This document shows, in pieces, positions 8,245-17,800 of a DNA stretch of 48,508 nucleotides. The stretch covers positions 1-48,508 of the forward strand of contig CANBYM010000008.1 in assembly GCA_947373605.1 (NCBI GenBank), in the 5' to 3' direction. Below the pieces are notes generated by a model. That model worked only from the letters and a program-made list of their open reading frames with translations, searched no databases and was not told the origin of the DNA. Position 1 is the first letter of the stretch; each line of letters opens with the position of its first letter. Made by a program: the position numbers and the translations under genes. The DNA comes from Comamonadaceae bacterium (GTDB lineage: Bacteria; Pseudomonadota; Gammaproteobacteria; Burkholderiales; Burkholderiaceae_C).

Positions 8245-8646
8245 CTCCCGAAGTGGTCACTAAGCGTTTTCCCCTCGTAGGCCTTTCGAAATACGCCCTG
8301 TAACTTTAGTACCGGATCGACGCGATCTATGACACCCTCAATTTCATGCATCCCGATATGTGTAGCCGCATCCGCGCGCAAGCAAGTTGGACGGTAGTTA
8401 GCACATTCTTACTTCAATCTTTGACGTAGATTTTTTGTACAAAGTATTTCGCAGCTTTGTCAAGGAACTATTTATATAAAAGCTGAAGTTTTTTTCTAGC
8501 GAAATGCGAAGTACGCCATCAAATACCAATTTATTTGTTGCAGACATTGCTTGCGCAAGCACTGCCAGCATGATAAAAATCTTTACAAAAAAGCATGCGT
8601 TCTACCGTTGGATGCAATTGCGCAATATAAATTGAAGGAATACGTC
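8245..8646. other. 402-bp intergenic region upstream of the two-component system
   Basis: No gene is seen. The 3' half is A/T-rich, as expected for a promoter region. A TTGACG near 8425 followed by A/T-rich sequence is a weak promoter candidate. No clear terminator follows thiE. The region contains the 14-bp palindrome listed separately and ends with AAGGA before the response regulator start. Confidence 0.5.
8548..8561. promoter_or_regulatory. Perfect 14-bp palindrome, possible operator
   Basis: TGCTTGCGCAAGCA is perfectly self-complementary and sits 86 bp before the response regulator gene. A site of this kind could bind a dimeric regulator. OmpR-type proteins usually prefer direct repeats, so an autoregulatory role is only a guess. 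Confidence 0.35.
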
Positions 8647-9339
8647 ATGAGATTCATTGTGGCTGAAGACGATGCGCTATTTGGCGATGCGGTCCGCAAA
8701 ACCTTGGTTAAGGCAGGATACGCGGTTGATTGGGTCGTCAACGGGCATGAATTTTTTGAAGCTATATCCTGCAATCAGTATGACTTTGCTATTTTGGATT
8801 TGTGCTTTCCCGACCAATCCGGAGATGTCTTTCTCAAGCAAATTAGAGTCAAAATTCCCAATGTCCCAGTGATTGTGGTTTCGGCATGTAGCCAGGTCTG
8901 TCAACGTGTCAGCCTGCTGCAGCAGGGGGCCGATGACTATGTAGTGAAGCCGCTTGATCTTGAAGAATTGAAGGCGCGCATAAGTTCCGTGCTGCGGCGC
9001 ATGCCCGAGGACAAGTACGAATCAGCCAGCGATGTACACGGACCGCTGCGGCTTTTTTCACAGCGCTCGTGTGCCAGTCTGAATGGTCAGAACGTGACCT
9101 TGACGCAACGCGAATTCTGGCTGCTCGAAGTATTGGTTCGCAAGAAGAACAAAATTGTGAGCAGATCCGAAATCGAAGATGCCCTCTACGCATGGGGTGA
9201 CGAAGTGGAGAGTAATACGGTGGAAGTTTATGTTCACCGCTTGCGTCGCAAATTGCGCCCCGACCTGATACACACTATTCGTGGTGTGGGCTACCAACTG
9301 GCGCCATTGCTCGGACATGCCAGCCCGCTTTTTAGTTGA
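8647..9339 (+). CDS. OmpR-family response regulator
   Basis: This is a 230-residue two-domain regulator. The receiver domain (about 1-118) has the acidic pocket AEDD (residues 6-9), the phospho-acceptor D51 in ILDLCFPDQSG and the conserved Lys in YVVKPLD (K101). The C-terminal winged helix-turn-helix (about 130-225) shows LTQREFWLLEVLV and VEVYVHRLRRKL with a final IRGVGYQL. ATG 8647 follows AAGGA by seven bases. The frame extends further upstream but without a receiver sequence. The kinase gene overlaps its end by 23 bases. Position directly before the copper/oxidase cluster suggests that it controls that cluster, possibly in response to metal, but no target site is proven. Confidence 0.93.
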   Translation: MRFIVAEDDALFGDAVRKTLVKAGYAVDWVVNGHEFFEAISCNQYDFAILDLCFPDQSGDVFLKQIRVKIPNVPVIVVSACSQVCQRVSLLQQGADDYVVKPLDLEELKARISSVLRRMPEDKYESASDVHGPLRLFSQRSCASLNGQNVTLTQREFWLLEVLVRKKNKIVSRSEIEDALYAWGDEVESNTVEVYVHRLRRKLRPDLIHTIRGVGYQLAPLLGHASPLFS

Positions 9340-10717
9340 ATGGTCGTTACAACGGCGCTTTGCGCTGCAAAGTGCGTATGCGGTTTGTGCTGCGCTGCTG
9401 GCAGGATGTCTTGTATTTGAAGTGGCGGATGCCGTTGCCGATGACGAAATCTTTGATTTGCAACTCGACTGCATCGCCCAAACGCTGGTCAGCAGTCTGG
9501 GCAATAGCGGTCCTATTAGGGACACGGCCGAAGCGGGCTCTCCTTACCAGCTGGCGTCGGTGCGACCTCATCAAGTGGCCCTGCTGTACCAGGTGTGGAC
9601 GCCGGATGGCAGCTTACTGAGTCATAGTCAGGAGACTTCGGCGATGACCCCATTGGTTCACTTGGGACAGAGCGGCTACGCCAGTCTGGAGATGCAGGGC
9701 AGGCATTACCGTGCATATGCAACACGAAGCGCAGATGGCGCGGCCATTGTGCAGGTTGCAGAAGAGACAAATATTCGTGATCACTTTCGACTGTTGCTGT
9801 TGCTGACTTATCTGGTGACCTTGTTATTGCCACTGTTTCTGACGTGGCGGGCTTCACACGTTTTGTTGCGTCGTTCCTTGAATTTTTTCAATACCTTGGC
9901 TGCCGGTGTTGCAACGCGTGACCCGCAGGACGGGCGCCCCTTGCATATGGAGCAAGCGCCGTCCGAGATTGAGCCGATGCTGAACTCAGTCAATGGCCTG
10001 ATACAGCGCGCGGCCTGTGTCATTTCCCTCGAGCAGCGCTTCACCTCGGTGGCAGCGCATGAATTGCGCTCGCCACTGGCCAGTATTCGCGCTCAGGCGC
10101 AACTGGCGCGCAGCGCCGATTCCGAGCAGGAGTTGCAGCAGGCGCTGGCGCTGGTTATGCAGGGGGTGGACCATGCGGCGCGCGTGTTTGACCAATTGCT
10201 CGATCTCACGCGCATGGAAGGACTGGTATCCGAGCGCGCGACGCAGTTCATGCCAGTGAACATGCAGGCGGTGTGCGACCATGTATTGGCTGAGCTGCAC
10301 ATGCATATCCAACGCAAACATTTGCATCTGGTGGAAAACATCCAGCCACATGACTTTGATGGCGTCCACTTTGCCGTCTACCTGATTGTGCGCAACCTGC
10401 TGGTCAACGCTGTGCTTTACACGCCTGAGCATGGCACGGTGGCACTCTCCGCCACTCTGCGGCAGGGACAATTGGTGCTTCATGTAGACGATTCCGGTCC
10501 TGGCATCGCACAGAAGGATCGTCAGCGCGTGTTTGAACGCTACAGCCGCTTGCACCAGAGCAACGAGGAAGGAATTGGCCTGGGCATGTTCATCGTGCAA
10601 CAGGCAGTGCATTTGCATCGCGGTCAGATTGCGTTGCTGGACTCGCCGTATGGCGGCCTGCGCGTGCAGGTAAGCTTTCCCCTGCGGCTGGCCGAGCAAG
10701 CTGGGCCCGCGGCTTAA
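9317..10717 (+). CDS. Sensor histidine kinase
   Basis: This is a 466-residue inner-membrane kinase of the QseC/TctE/PmrB type. There are two membrane segments (about 14-36 and 155-178) around a ~120-residue periplasmic sensor region. The H-box is HELRSPLASIRA (H248), the N-box LIVRNLLVNAVLYTP, and the G-boxes DDSGPGIA and GIGLGMFIVQQ. It should phosphorylate the overlapping response regulator. ATG 9317 overlaps the regulator by 23 bases. A GTG at 9281 is a longer alternative. The periplasmic domain has no motif I can match to a ligand, so metal sensing is inferred only from the neighbours. Confidence 0.92.
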   Translation: MPARFLVEWSLQRRFALQSAYAVCAALLAGCLVFEVADAVADDEIFDLQLDCIAQTLVSSLGNSGPIRDTAEAGSPYQLASVRPHQVALLYQVWTPDGSLLSHSQETSAMTPLVHLGQSGYASLEMQGRHYRAYATRSADGAAIVQVAEETNIRDHFRLLLLLTYLVTLLLPLFLTWRASHVLLRRSLNFFNTLAAGVATRDPQDGRPLHMEQAPSEIEPMLNSVNGLIQRAACVISLEQRFTSVAAHELRSPLASIRAQAQLARSADSEQELQQALALVMQGVDHAARVFDQLLDLTRMEGLVSERATQFMPVNMQAVCDHVLAELHMHIQRKHLHLVENIQPHDFDGVHFAVYLIVRNLLVNAVLYTPEHGTVALSATLRQGQLVLHVDDSGPGIAQKDRQRVFERYSRLHQSNEEGIGLGMFIVQQAVHLHRGQIALLDSPYGGLRVQVSFPLRLAEQAGPAA

Positions 10718-10821
10718 GATTGAATTCAGAAAGTAGCGCAGCCCCTACCGTTACCACGTGCGATATAGGAAGCGCACGCTATCTACTGGCGGGGCCTTCA
10801 CACTGACGAACGCGCTTAGAA

Positions 10822-10880
10822 AAAATACCATGAAACTGTAAGAACAGCCCCAGCCTGCGCTGGGCGTCGAGTGGTATTTT
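10822..10880 (+). promoter_or_regulatory. Structured leader (nested hairpins) before the oxidase operon
   Basis: An outer 9-bp perfect inverted repeat, AAAATACCA (10822-10830) with TGGTATTTT (10872-10880), encloses an inner perfect hairpin, CCCAGC (10849-10854) with GCTGGG (10859-10864). GGGAG (10886-10890) and the SCO-like start codon follow at once. The outer right arm ends in a T-rich run, so it could act as an attenuator or terminator as well as a 5'-UTR structure or an operator. No known riboswitch class is recognised. Confidence 0.5.
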
Positions 10881-10896
10881 CTGTAGGGAGCGTTGC

Positions 10897-11550
10897 ATGC
10901 AAGCCATTACCCGGCTCCGTGTCGTCCGTGCAATGATCGCCGCGCTATTGGCGTCGGTTTGGGTGCTGCGTGTCAGCGCCCTTGGCAATGAGGCCGACGC
11001 ACACGAGCATCACCACAACATTCCACTTTATATCCGCAGCATCGCCAACTACAGCGTGCCTGATGTGGTGTTGATTCGCGCCAATGATGGCAGGCGCGTG
11101 CAGCTCAGTGAAGAACTTGATGACAACCGCGCCGTGGTGCTGAGCTTCATCTACACCAGTTGCACCACGGTCTGCCCGCTGACCAGCGCCACGCTGGCTG
11201 ATTTGCAGGGCAAACTCGGACCTGCGCGCGACCTCGTGCACGTGGTGTCGATTTCCATCGATCCGGAGTACGACACACCGGCGCGCTTGCGCGACTATGC
11301 GGCGCGCTTTGGTGCCGGACCGCAATGGCAGCACTACACCGGAACATTGACAGCGAGCCAGCGCACCCAGCGCGCCTTTGACGTTTACCGGGGCAACAAG
11401 ATGGACCATGCACCGGTCACGCTGGTGCGCCCGCAGCCTGGTGACCCTTGGGTACGGCTTGATGGATTTGCCAGTGCCGATGAACTTATGGCCGAGTTGC
11501 CCTTGGTTTGCAAGACACGTGCAGCGGGCCAAAACAATGCGCGACGATGA
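10897..11550 (+). CDS. SCO1/SenC-family copper chaperone
   Basis: This is a 217-residue exported thioredoxin-fold protein. The N-terminus has a signal or anchor segment (MIAALLASVWVLRVSALG), followed by a His-rich patch HEHHH (36-40). The copper site of the family is complete: CTTVC (C89, C93) and a distal His in MDHAPVT (H171). SCO proteins deliver copper to oxidases, classically CuA of cytochrome oxidase. No cytochrome oxidase gene is present here, but multicopper-oxidase genes start 49 bp downstream. The likely role is loading those proteins in the periplasm, which is inference from position. GGGAG lies six bases before ATG 10897. Confidence 0.92.
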   Translation: MQAITRLRVVRAMIAALLASVWVLRVSALGNEADAHEHHHNIPLYIRSIANYSVPDVVLIRANDGRRVQLSEELDDNRAVVLSFIYTSCTTVCPLTSATLADLQGKLGPARDLVHVVSISIDPEYDTPARLRDYAARFGAGPQWQHYTGTLTASQRTQRAFDVYRGNKMDHAPVTLVRPQPGDPWVRLDGFASADELMAELPLVCKTRAAGQNNARR

Positions 11551-11599
11551 CGCGCCGATAGCCCTAGAAGTAAACCGCGATCTTTATGGAGGTGTTGTC

Positions 11600-13258
11600 A
11601 TGTTCAGTCAGAACCGTTTGCACATACTGCTACCCGCGTTGGCGGCGCTGCTGCTTTGCGTTGATGTTCAGGCGCAAAGCTTTCGCGTGCAGTGCCCGTC
11701 TGGCACCACATTGCATCCGGCCGATACCAGCAAGGACCCCAGCGTCACTGGTTCGGCACAGGCCAAATACGACAAGATCACTTTGCCCTTGCCGCGCACG
11801 GATGGCTTGTTGAATCCCACTCCTGCGATGGCCAATCCGCACATCAAGTGCCAGCAGATTTCCGGTGGAGATGGTTTCGCCACCATGGCTGATGGAACAC
11901 AGACCTATCTGTTCTCCTTCGGGCCACTTTCCGGACTGAGCAATATTGTCAATGGCCAACCCGGTACTGTGGCAGCGTCGGAGTTCCTGCAGAGCAATTT
12001 GGATTCCCGCAATGGTCCGCTCGATACCGACGGCGTGTTGCAGGCGGTCAAGGTGGGCGCCCCTGATGGCGCCGGCTATGCATTCAATGGCGCGATCGGT
12101 CTGGTGCCCGATGTGCAGGCGGTAGATGGTGTGGTGGGCACCGAATTAACCGGCCACGTCGACCCGCGCCTCATCATGGACGTGGGCGTGATGAACGGCA
12201 ACATACCGGCACCGCTTATCGCTGTTGATGAGGGCGATGAGTTGTTTCTCACGCTGACCAATGTCGGCATGATCATGCGTCCCGACCTGTTCGAGCAGCA
12301 CACCATCCACTTCCACGGCTATGCGAATGCTTCGTCCTTCTATGACGGTGTGCCTGACGCATCGGTCGCCATCAATATAGGTGGTAGCTTTACCTACTAT
12401 TACCTTGCGCCCGAGGCTGGCACCTATATGTGGCACTGCCACATCTCGCCACCGGAACACCTTCAGATGGGCATGGTCGGGCAGATCTATGTGCGGCCCA
12501 AACAGAACCAGCAAAGCGGTGATCTTGGAGCGGCTCTGAAGGCCGCCAACCAGAATAGCCCGGGCTCTGACGGCATCCATTGCAACGATGTTCTGTGCGC
12601 CGGACAAACCCCCTTGCCCGCGGGTGCAAACCAGACCTCGGGAAATACCGGCGTAACAGCATCGGGCAAAAAGTACGCTTACAACGATGGCGACGGCTCC
12701 ACTGCCTATGACGTGGAATATCCCATACAGATGCACGGCTTTGATCCCAATTTCCACTTTGTCGGTATGACCTTCAACCCGGAGTCATTTGTCGATACCA
12801 AGGACAAATTCTTCTTGCTCAATGGCCGTAGCTATCCCGACACCATCCAGAGCGGACCGCTCAGCACACAGGCCACTGACGGCACGCCGCATTTCTCGCA
12901 GCCGCTGTCTGCCCTGATAACGATTCCTGAAGGTGGTAAGGCGCTGCTTCGGCTGTCCGACCTCAACGTCACCGAATACCACACGCTGGCATCCTTGGGC
13001 ATACCCATGCACGTAGTGGGTATGAATGCGCGCCTGCTGCGTGACCTGGATGGCAACAACATGGACTACTACACCAACTCAATCACGCTGGCCGGAGGTG
13101 AATCAGTCGATGTGATTCTGGATGCATCTGATAAGACCGCGTATCCGGCGGGACGGATTTTTTATCTCTATACCCCGCAACTGGATCACTTGTCGAACGA
13201 CGCCGAAAACTTCGGCGGAATGATGACTGAAGTCCGCATCGTCGCGAATAGCAACTAG
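11600..13258 (+). CDS. Exported multicopper oxidase-like protein 1
   Basis: This 552-residue protein has a signal peptide (LLPALAALLLCVDVQAQ). A central cupredoxin domain carries HTIHFHG (H237, H239) and WHCHISPPEHLQMGM (H279, C280, H281, H287, M292). That gives a full type-1 copper set (Cys-His-Met plus a further His) together with four possible trinuclear-cluster His. A second cupredoxin-like domain (about 380-545) follows without clear ligand motifs (YHTLASLGIPMHVVGM). Classical three-domain laccases place four HxH motifs at both ends; here only two are seen, so a full trinuclear site would need another subunit. ATG 11600 follows GGAGG by seven bases. The longer open frame into the SCO gene is ignored. 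The substrate is unknown. Confidence 0.88.
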   Translation: MFSQNRLHILLPALAALLLCVDVQAQSFRVQCPSGTTLHPADTSKDPSVTGSAQAKYDKITLPLPRTDGLLNPTPAMANPHIKCQQISGGDGFATMADGTQTYLFSFGPLSGLSNIVNGQPGTVAASEFLQSNLDSRNGPLDTDGVLQAVKVGAPDGAGYAFNGAIGLVPDVQAVDGVVGTELTGHVDPRLIMDVGVMNGNIPAPLIAVDEGDELFLTLTNVGMIMRPDLFEQHTIHFHGYANASSFYDGVPDASVAINIGGSFTYYYLAPEAGTYMWHCHISPPEHLQMGMVGQIYVRPKQNQQSGDLGAALKAANQNSPGSDGIHCNDVLCAGQTPLPAGANQTSGNTGVTASGKKYAYNDGDGSTAYDVEYPIQMHGFDPNFHFVGMTFNPESFVDTKDKFFLLNGRSYPDTIQSGPLSTQATDGTPHFSQPLSALITIPEGGKALLRLSDLNVTEYHTLASLGIPMHVVGMNARLLRDLDGNNMDYYTNSITLAGGESVDVILDASDKTAYPAGRIFYLYTPQLDHLSNDAENFGGMMTEVRIVANSN

Positions 13259-13268
13259 GAGAGCTGTC

Positions 13269-14882
13269 ATGAACGGAATGAAGACTTTGATCTGGTTGTT
13301 GCGTGGTGCCGTGCTGGCGTCGATTACGCTGGTGTCCCTGACGTCCCAGGCTGCAGTGCCGGGTGTTATCGGGACAAGCTTTGATCTGGTGGCGGCCGAG
13401 GGGCGCATCAGCCAGCCTGACGGTGCCAGCATTTACACCTGGGGCTATGGCTGCAATTCGACGACTCCGGCGTTTGCACCGGCAGCTGTCACCGGTGCCA
13501 ACTGTCCGGCTGGTGCGATGCAATTGCCCGGGCCGACCCTGATCGTGCAACAGGGACAGACCATCACCGTCACACTCACCAATAAGTTACCTGCCGCAGC
13601 AGGCAGAACCTCTATCCTGTTTCCCGGATTTGAAGTGACCAGCTCCGGTGGTACGCCGGGCTTGCTGACGCAGGAGGCCCCGTCGGGCGGAGGGGCGGTG
13701 ACTTACACCTTCTTGGCCAGCACCCCCGGCACCCATGCTTATTACAGTGGCACGCAGGCCGATCTTCAGGTGGAAATGGGCTTGTACGGAGCGCTGATCG
13801 TATTGCCCTCGCTCTCCAAAAAAGGCTTGCCAACCAACTATGTGGCACCTTTACCCAGCGCGCGTTTGCCCGATACCTGCAAGGTGGTGACGGGCTCATT
13901 GTTAAACGGAGATCCCGACTTCCGTCTTGCCCCGGCAGCCTATGACAACCCTTTGGCCTGTTACGACCGCGAATACCTTTTCCAGTTTTCTGAAATGGAC
14001 CCGCGCATCCATATGCAGGTCGAAGCGCAGGCTGGCATGAGCTGTAGCGCGGCACAGGGTTGCATCATGGTCGACATCGAGCCCTATAAGGCGGCGTACT
14101 TCATGATCAATGGCCGCTCCATGCCCGATGACATGGACCCCAACTACGCTGTTCAATATCCGAATCAGCCCTATAACGGCAATCCGCACATGCACCCCGG
14201 TGAATTGACGCTGTTGCGCGTCATCGGTCAGGGCCGCTTCCAGCATCCGTTCCACGAGCACGGCAACCATGTCCGCCTGCTGGCGCGCGATGGCAACCTT
14301 TTGGTGAATAGTAACCAACACCTTTCAGGCCCGTTGCTGTTTACTACCACCACTACACCGGGCATGACGTTGGACGGCATCTTCCAATGGACCGCCAAGG
14401 GTCTGAACTGGGACGTTTATGGCCACGTCGCCGGTGGAAGCAAGTCCGGCAGCAACCAAAATACTGACGTCTGCAGCCCGGATGCCAATGGCTACTACAC
14501 CACTGGCAGCGGTGCTGCCCCCAAAGCGCCCAACTACTATGAATGGTGCGCTGACCATGAGCACGCCTTGGAGTCCAAGCCCTTTGGCAATGTGGGTAGC
14601 GGCGGCCCGGTGACCCTGCCGGATCCCAACGTGCTGACTAACGGGGCTTGGTATGGCGGCAGCCCCTACTTGGGGCCGGACGCGATGGTTCGCTCGGTTG
14701 GAAGCACTCCGATCCCGCCGTCCGGAACGGTTGCCAACAGTCCAACGCAGGAGGCCGGCTTTGCATTCATGTGGCATTCACATAACGAGCGCGAGATCAC
14801 GACCAACAACATCTTCCCCGGCGGAATGATGATGATGATGCTGGTCGACCCGTGGACGTTCCCCATTAACGAATCCAACTAA
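13269..14882 (+). CDS. Exported multicopper oxidase-like protein 2 (type-1 Cys replaced)
   Basis: This is a 537-residue exported protein with a signal peptide ending near TLVSLTSQA. The N-terminal cupredoxin (about 30-185) ends in GTHAYYSGTQ...MGLYGALIV. Laccases have a GTYWYHSH type of motif there, so the copper His are lost. Later it has HPFHEHGNH (H326, H329, H331), matching the HPxHxHG motif of the last laccase domain. Near the end it has MWHSHNERE (H503, S504, H505) followed by a Met-rich GGMMMMM. The position of the type-1 Cys in HCH is Ser, so no type-1 centre is expected. AGGAGAG precedes ATG 13269, ten bases after the previous stop. It may pair with oxidase 1. Confidence 0.87.
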   Translation: MNGMKTLIWLLRGAVLASITLVSLTSQAAVPGVIGTSFDLVAAEGRISQPDGASIYTWGYGCNSTTPAFAPAAVTGANCPAGAMQLPGPTLIVQQGQTITVTLTNKLPAAAGRTSILFPGFEVTSSGGTPGLLTQEAPSGGGAVTYTFLASTPGTHAYYSGTQADLQVEMGLYGALIVLPSLSKKGLPTNYVAPLPSARLPDTCKVVTGSLLNGDPDFRLAPAAYDNPLACYDREYLFQFSEMDPRIHMQVEAQAGMSCSAAQGCIMVDIEPYKAAYFMINGRSMPDDMDPNYAVQYPNQPYNGNPHMHPGELTLLRVIGQGRFQHPFHEHGNHVRLLARDGNLLVNSNQHLSGPLLFTTTTTPGMTLDGIFQWTAKGLNWDVYGHVAGGSKSGSNQNTDVCSPDANGYYTTGSGAAPKAPNYYEWCADHEHALESKPFGNVGSGGPVTLPDPNVLTNGAWYGGSPYLGPDAMVRSVGSTPIPPSGTVANSPTQEAGFAFMWHSHNEREITTNNIFPGGMMMMMLVDPWTFPINESN

Positions 14883-14897
14883 GTTCGGGAGACCCTC

Positions 14898-17800
14898 ATG
14901 AACCTGAATTCACTACTCAATAAGCGTATGGTGAAGTCTGGCGCCATTGCCTGTCTGCTGGCCCTGTGCGGTGGGGCGGCGCTGGCGCAAGGCTCGGTAA
15001 CGCTGGTCGCCGGCACGTCCAATACCACGCTGCCCGACGGGCAAACCGTTCCAATGTGGGGCTACACCTGCGGCGACGCGTTGGCAGCGCCGGCATCGGC
15101 GGCTTCTGTCAATGCCAGTTGTACGGCAATGAACGGCACGGCGCAGTCTGCAAGCACTTGGCAGCCGCCCCTGATCACGCTTCAGGCGGGTCAGTCTTTG
15201 ACGATCACGTTGATTAACAATCTTCAATTCGGCACTAATAACATTGCGACGTCGATCGTGATCGACGGACAGTTGGGTGGTGGCTTGGGTAAAGAGCGCA
15301 CCACCATGCCAAGTCCGCAGCATCTGCCACAGGGTACGACCTGGCCGGGCACGCTGGGCATTGTCGATACCAGCGCCATGTCGATCATGATTGATGCGGG
15401 AGGTAGTGGTTACAGCGCGACCAACCCGCCTGCGGTCAGTTTTAGCGGCGGTGGCGGATCGGGCGCCGTGGCAATTGCGAAGGTGTCGGCCGGCGGTGCT
15501 GTTACAGGCGTTGTTGTTACAAGCCCCGGCAGTGGTTACACCAGTGCGCCAACCTTGACGATTGCATCACCTGGCGGCAGTGGTACTTTGGCCAAAGCCC
15601 ATATCGCCAGCCTGCCTGATTTTCTGACGGCTGGTTCAGCTACCTTTGTGCCGCCACCGCAGGCCGATCGGGTCAAGTCACTTGCCACCGAAGTGGTGGT
15701 GGGGACCCCGGGGACACTTACTTGGAACAATCTGCGTCCCGGCACGTATCTGCTCCATTCCGGCACGCAACCGTCCATCCAACACCCGATGGGCCTGTAT
15801 GGTGTGCTGGTGGTGACCGAGTCACCTGCGGGTAGCGCTTATGGCACTGGCTTTGATAAAGACGTTGCCCTGCTATTCAGTGAAATTGACCCAGCGCAAA
15901 ACCGTGAGGTGGCGCAGGTTGTTCAGAACAGCGCTTTCTCAGATACGCAGGTGTGGGATGGCCAGCCCGGCAAATGCGCTGACATCACCCAGTCGGCATC
16001 AGCGCATACATGCTACCCGCCGGTCATTAACTACTCGCCACTCTATTTCCTGGTAAACGGCCAGTCGTTTGATCGAAGCAAAACAGGTGCAGGAGGCCTT
16101 AGCGTACCGAAATCGATCCCGGCTACCAGTGGCAATGTGTTGCTGCGCATGGTTAACGCCGGTTTGCGCATGCACGTGCCGCAGGTGGTCAATAAAACCA
16201 TGGCATTACTGGCTGAAGACGGCAACAAGTTGCCGGGCGCAAAGCGTTACCAGTCCTCAGTGGCCATGCCTGCGGGTAAGACCTATGAAGTGGCAGTCCA
16301 GCCCGCGCAGACCAACACTGGTACCTATGACAACGCCACGCTGGCCGTGTATGACCGCCAGCTCAGTCTGTCGACCGCGAACCAGCGTGACGGCGGCATG
16401 CAGACCTACATCAAGATCGGTGACGGCGCGGACACTGGATCAGTGGGCGGTAGTGCATCCAGCACCACTTTGAACGCCCTCGACAAAACCTACTACTGCT
16501 CGGCAGGTGTTCAACTCGTAATCAGCGACAGGTCCAAGGGCCTGCTGGGCGGCACAGTTGGTGCCAACGGTGTGGCGCTTAACGCCTATTCGACAGACGC
16601 CAACAACGACATCAATGCGTCCACACTGACGCTACAGCCCAACGGCACATTTACCTACACGCCGTCGTCCGTTGCAAGCGCTGCCGGCAGCTGTGGCGGC
16701 TCATTTACCTTCCTCGTTAATGGTACGAAAACTCAGACCGCCACCATCGCGCAGTGTGACGCTAACAGCACTGCAGCAGGATGCTCCCTGGCAGCTGCGC
16801 CAAGTGCCTCCAACGTCGTGTTTACCAGCAATATTGCATCACGCTATGTTTCCTCACCACCGGGTGTGCTCGGCAGCAATGTGTTGAATCCGGGCGGACT
16901 GGCCTTGACGGCGGTAGGTTCTGCTACGGGTTTGCACTTGAATGTCGACGGTTCATTCGCGGTGGCGGGTCCAGGTACTGCGGATGCCTGTGCTGCTGCC
17001 GTTCCCGCGATCACTACCGCGGGTGCCAGCTGCGTCAATTTCGGCTTCCAGGCGAAAAACGCGCAGGGCACGTTGAGCAATGCAGCCGTTGCGACGGTCG
17101 TCTTCCTTCCTGCTACCAATCTGGCTGTCAATGTGTTGGATGCCAAGAACGGCACGCGAATCAAGGACTACCGCTGGATTATTGAAGAAGACCGCACGTT
17201 CTGGATTGATCCGAAGTGCCAGGTGAATTCACTGGCGCGCCCCGCCGGCTGTCCGGACCTGCCGGTGGAAAGTCTGGGCTACAACTTCCATACGGCCAAT
17301 ATGCCGGTGATCGCGCAAGGATGTGTGGGCAAGGTATCCTGCGAATCGCAGCAAACCGTGGGTGGTACAGCAGCGGTCTGCGATATTGGCAATGGACAAT
17401 GCAGAACCGACGGCAGCACTCAGAAGACGCCCCTCGATCCAGCGTCCGTCCACCTCGACCCGACTAAGCGCTACTTCATCTCCGTTCTGCCCGGTGACGG
17501 CATTAACCCAACGATCGGCGGTGCCGGTGGCCCTGGCGCAGACGGTAAGCTCTTTGACATTGGCACCGCTTGCGGCCCCTACAACGGCGGGACTGGCGCT
17601 TGGGAACCTGCCGGCAGTTCAGCGATGTGCGGTCACGAAATGGGTGGCTCGCAGATTACCCCCTCACAAACTGCAGTGACGATCAATCTGCAACAGACTC
17701 CGTTACCCACCGCCAAGATTTCAGTCTTTGTGTTTCAGGATGACAACCCGCTGAACGGTGAAAATGACGCCGGTGGCGGTGTCGACGTAATCGCTCCGAA

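Noticed and set aside
9986..10699. 237-codon minus-strand frame across the kinase gene
   Set aside because: It is a shadow of the kinase core, whose H-, N- and G-boxes are intact on the plus strand.
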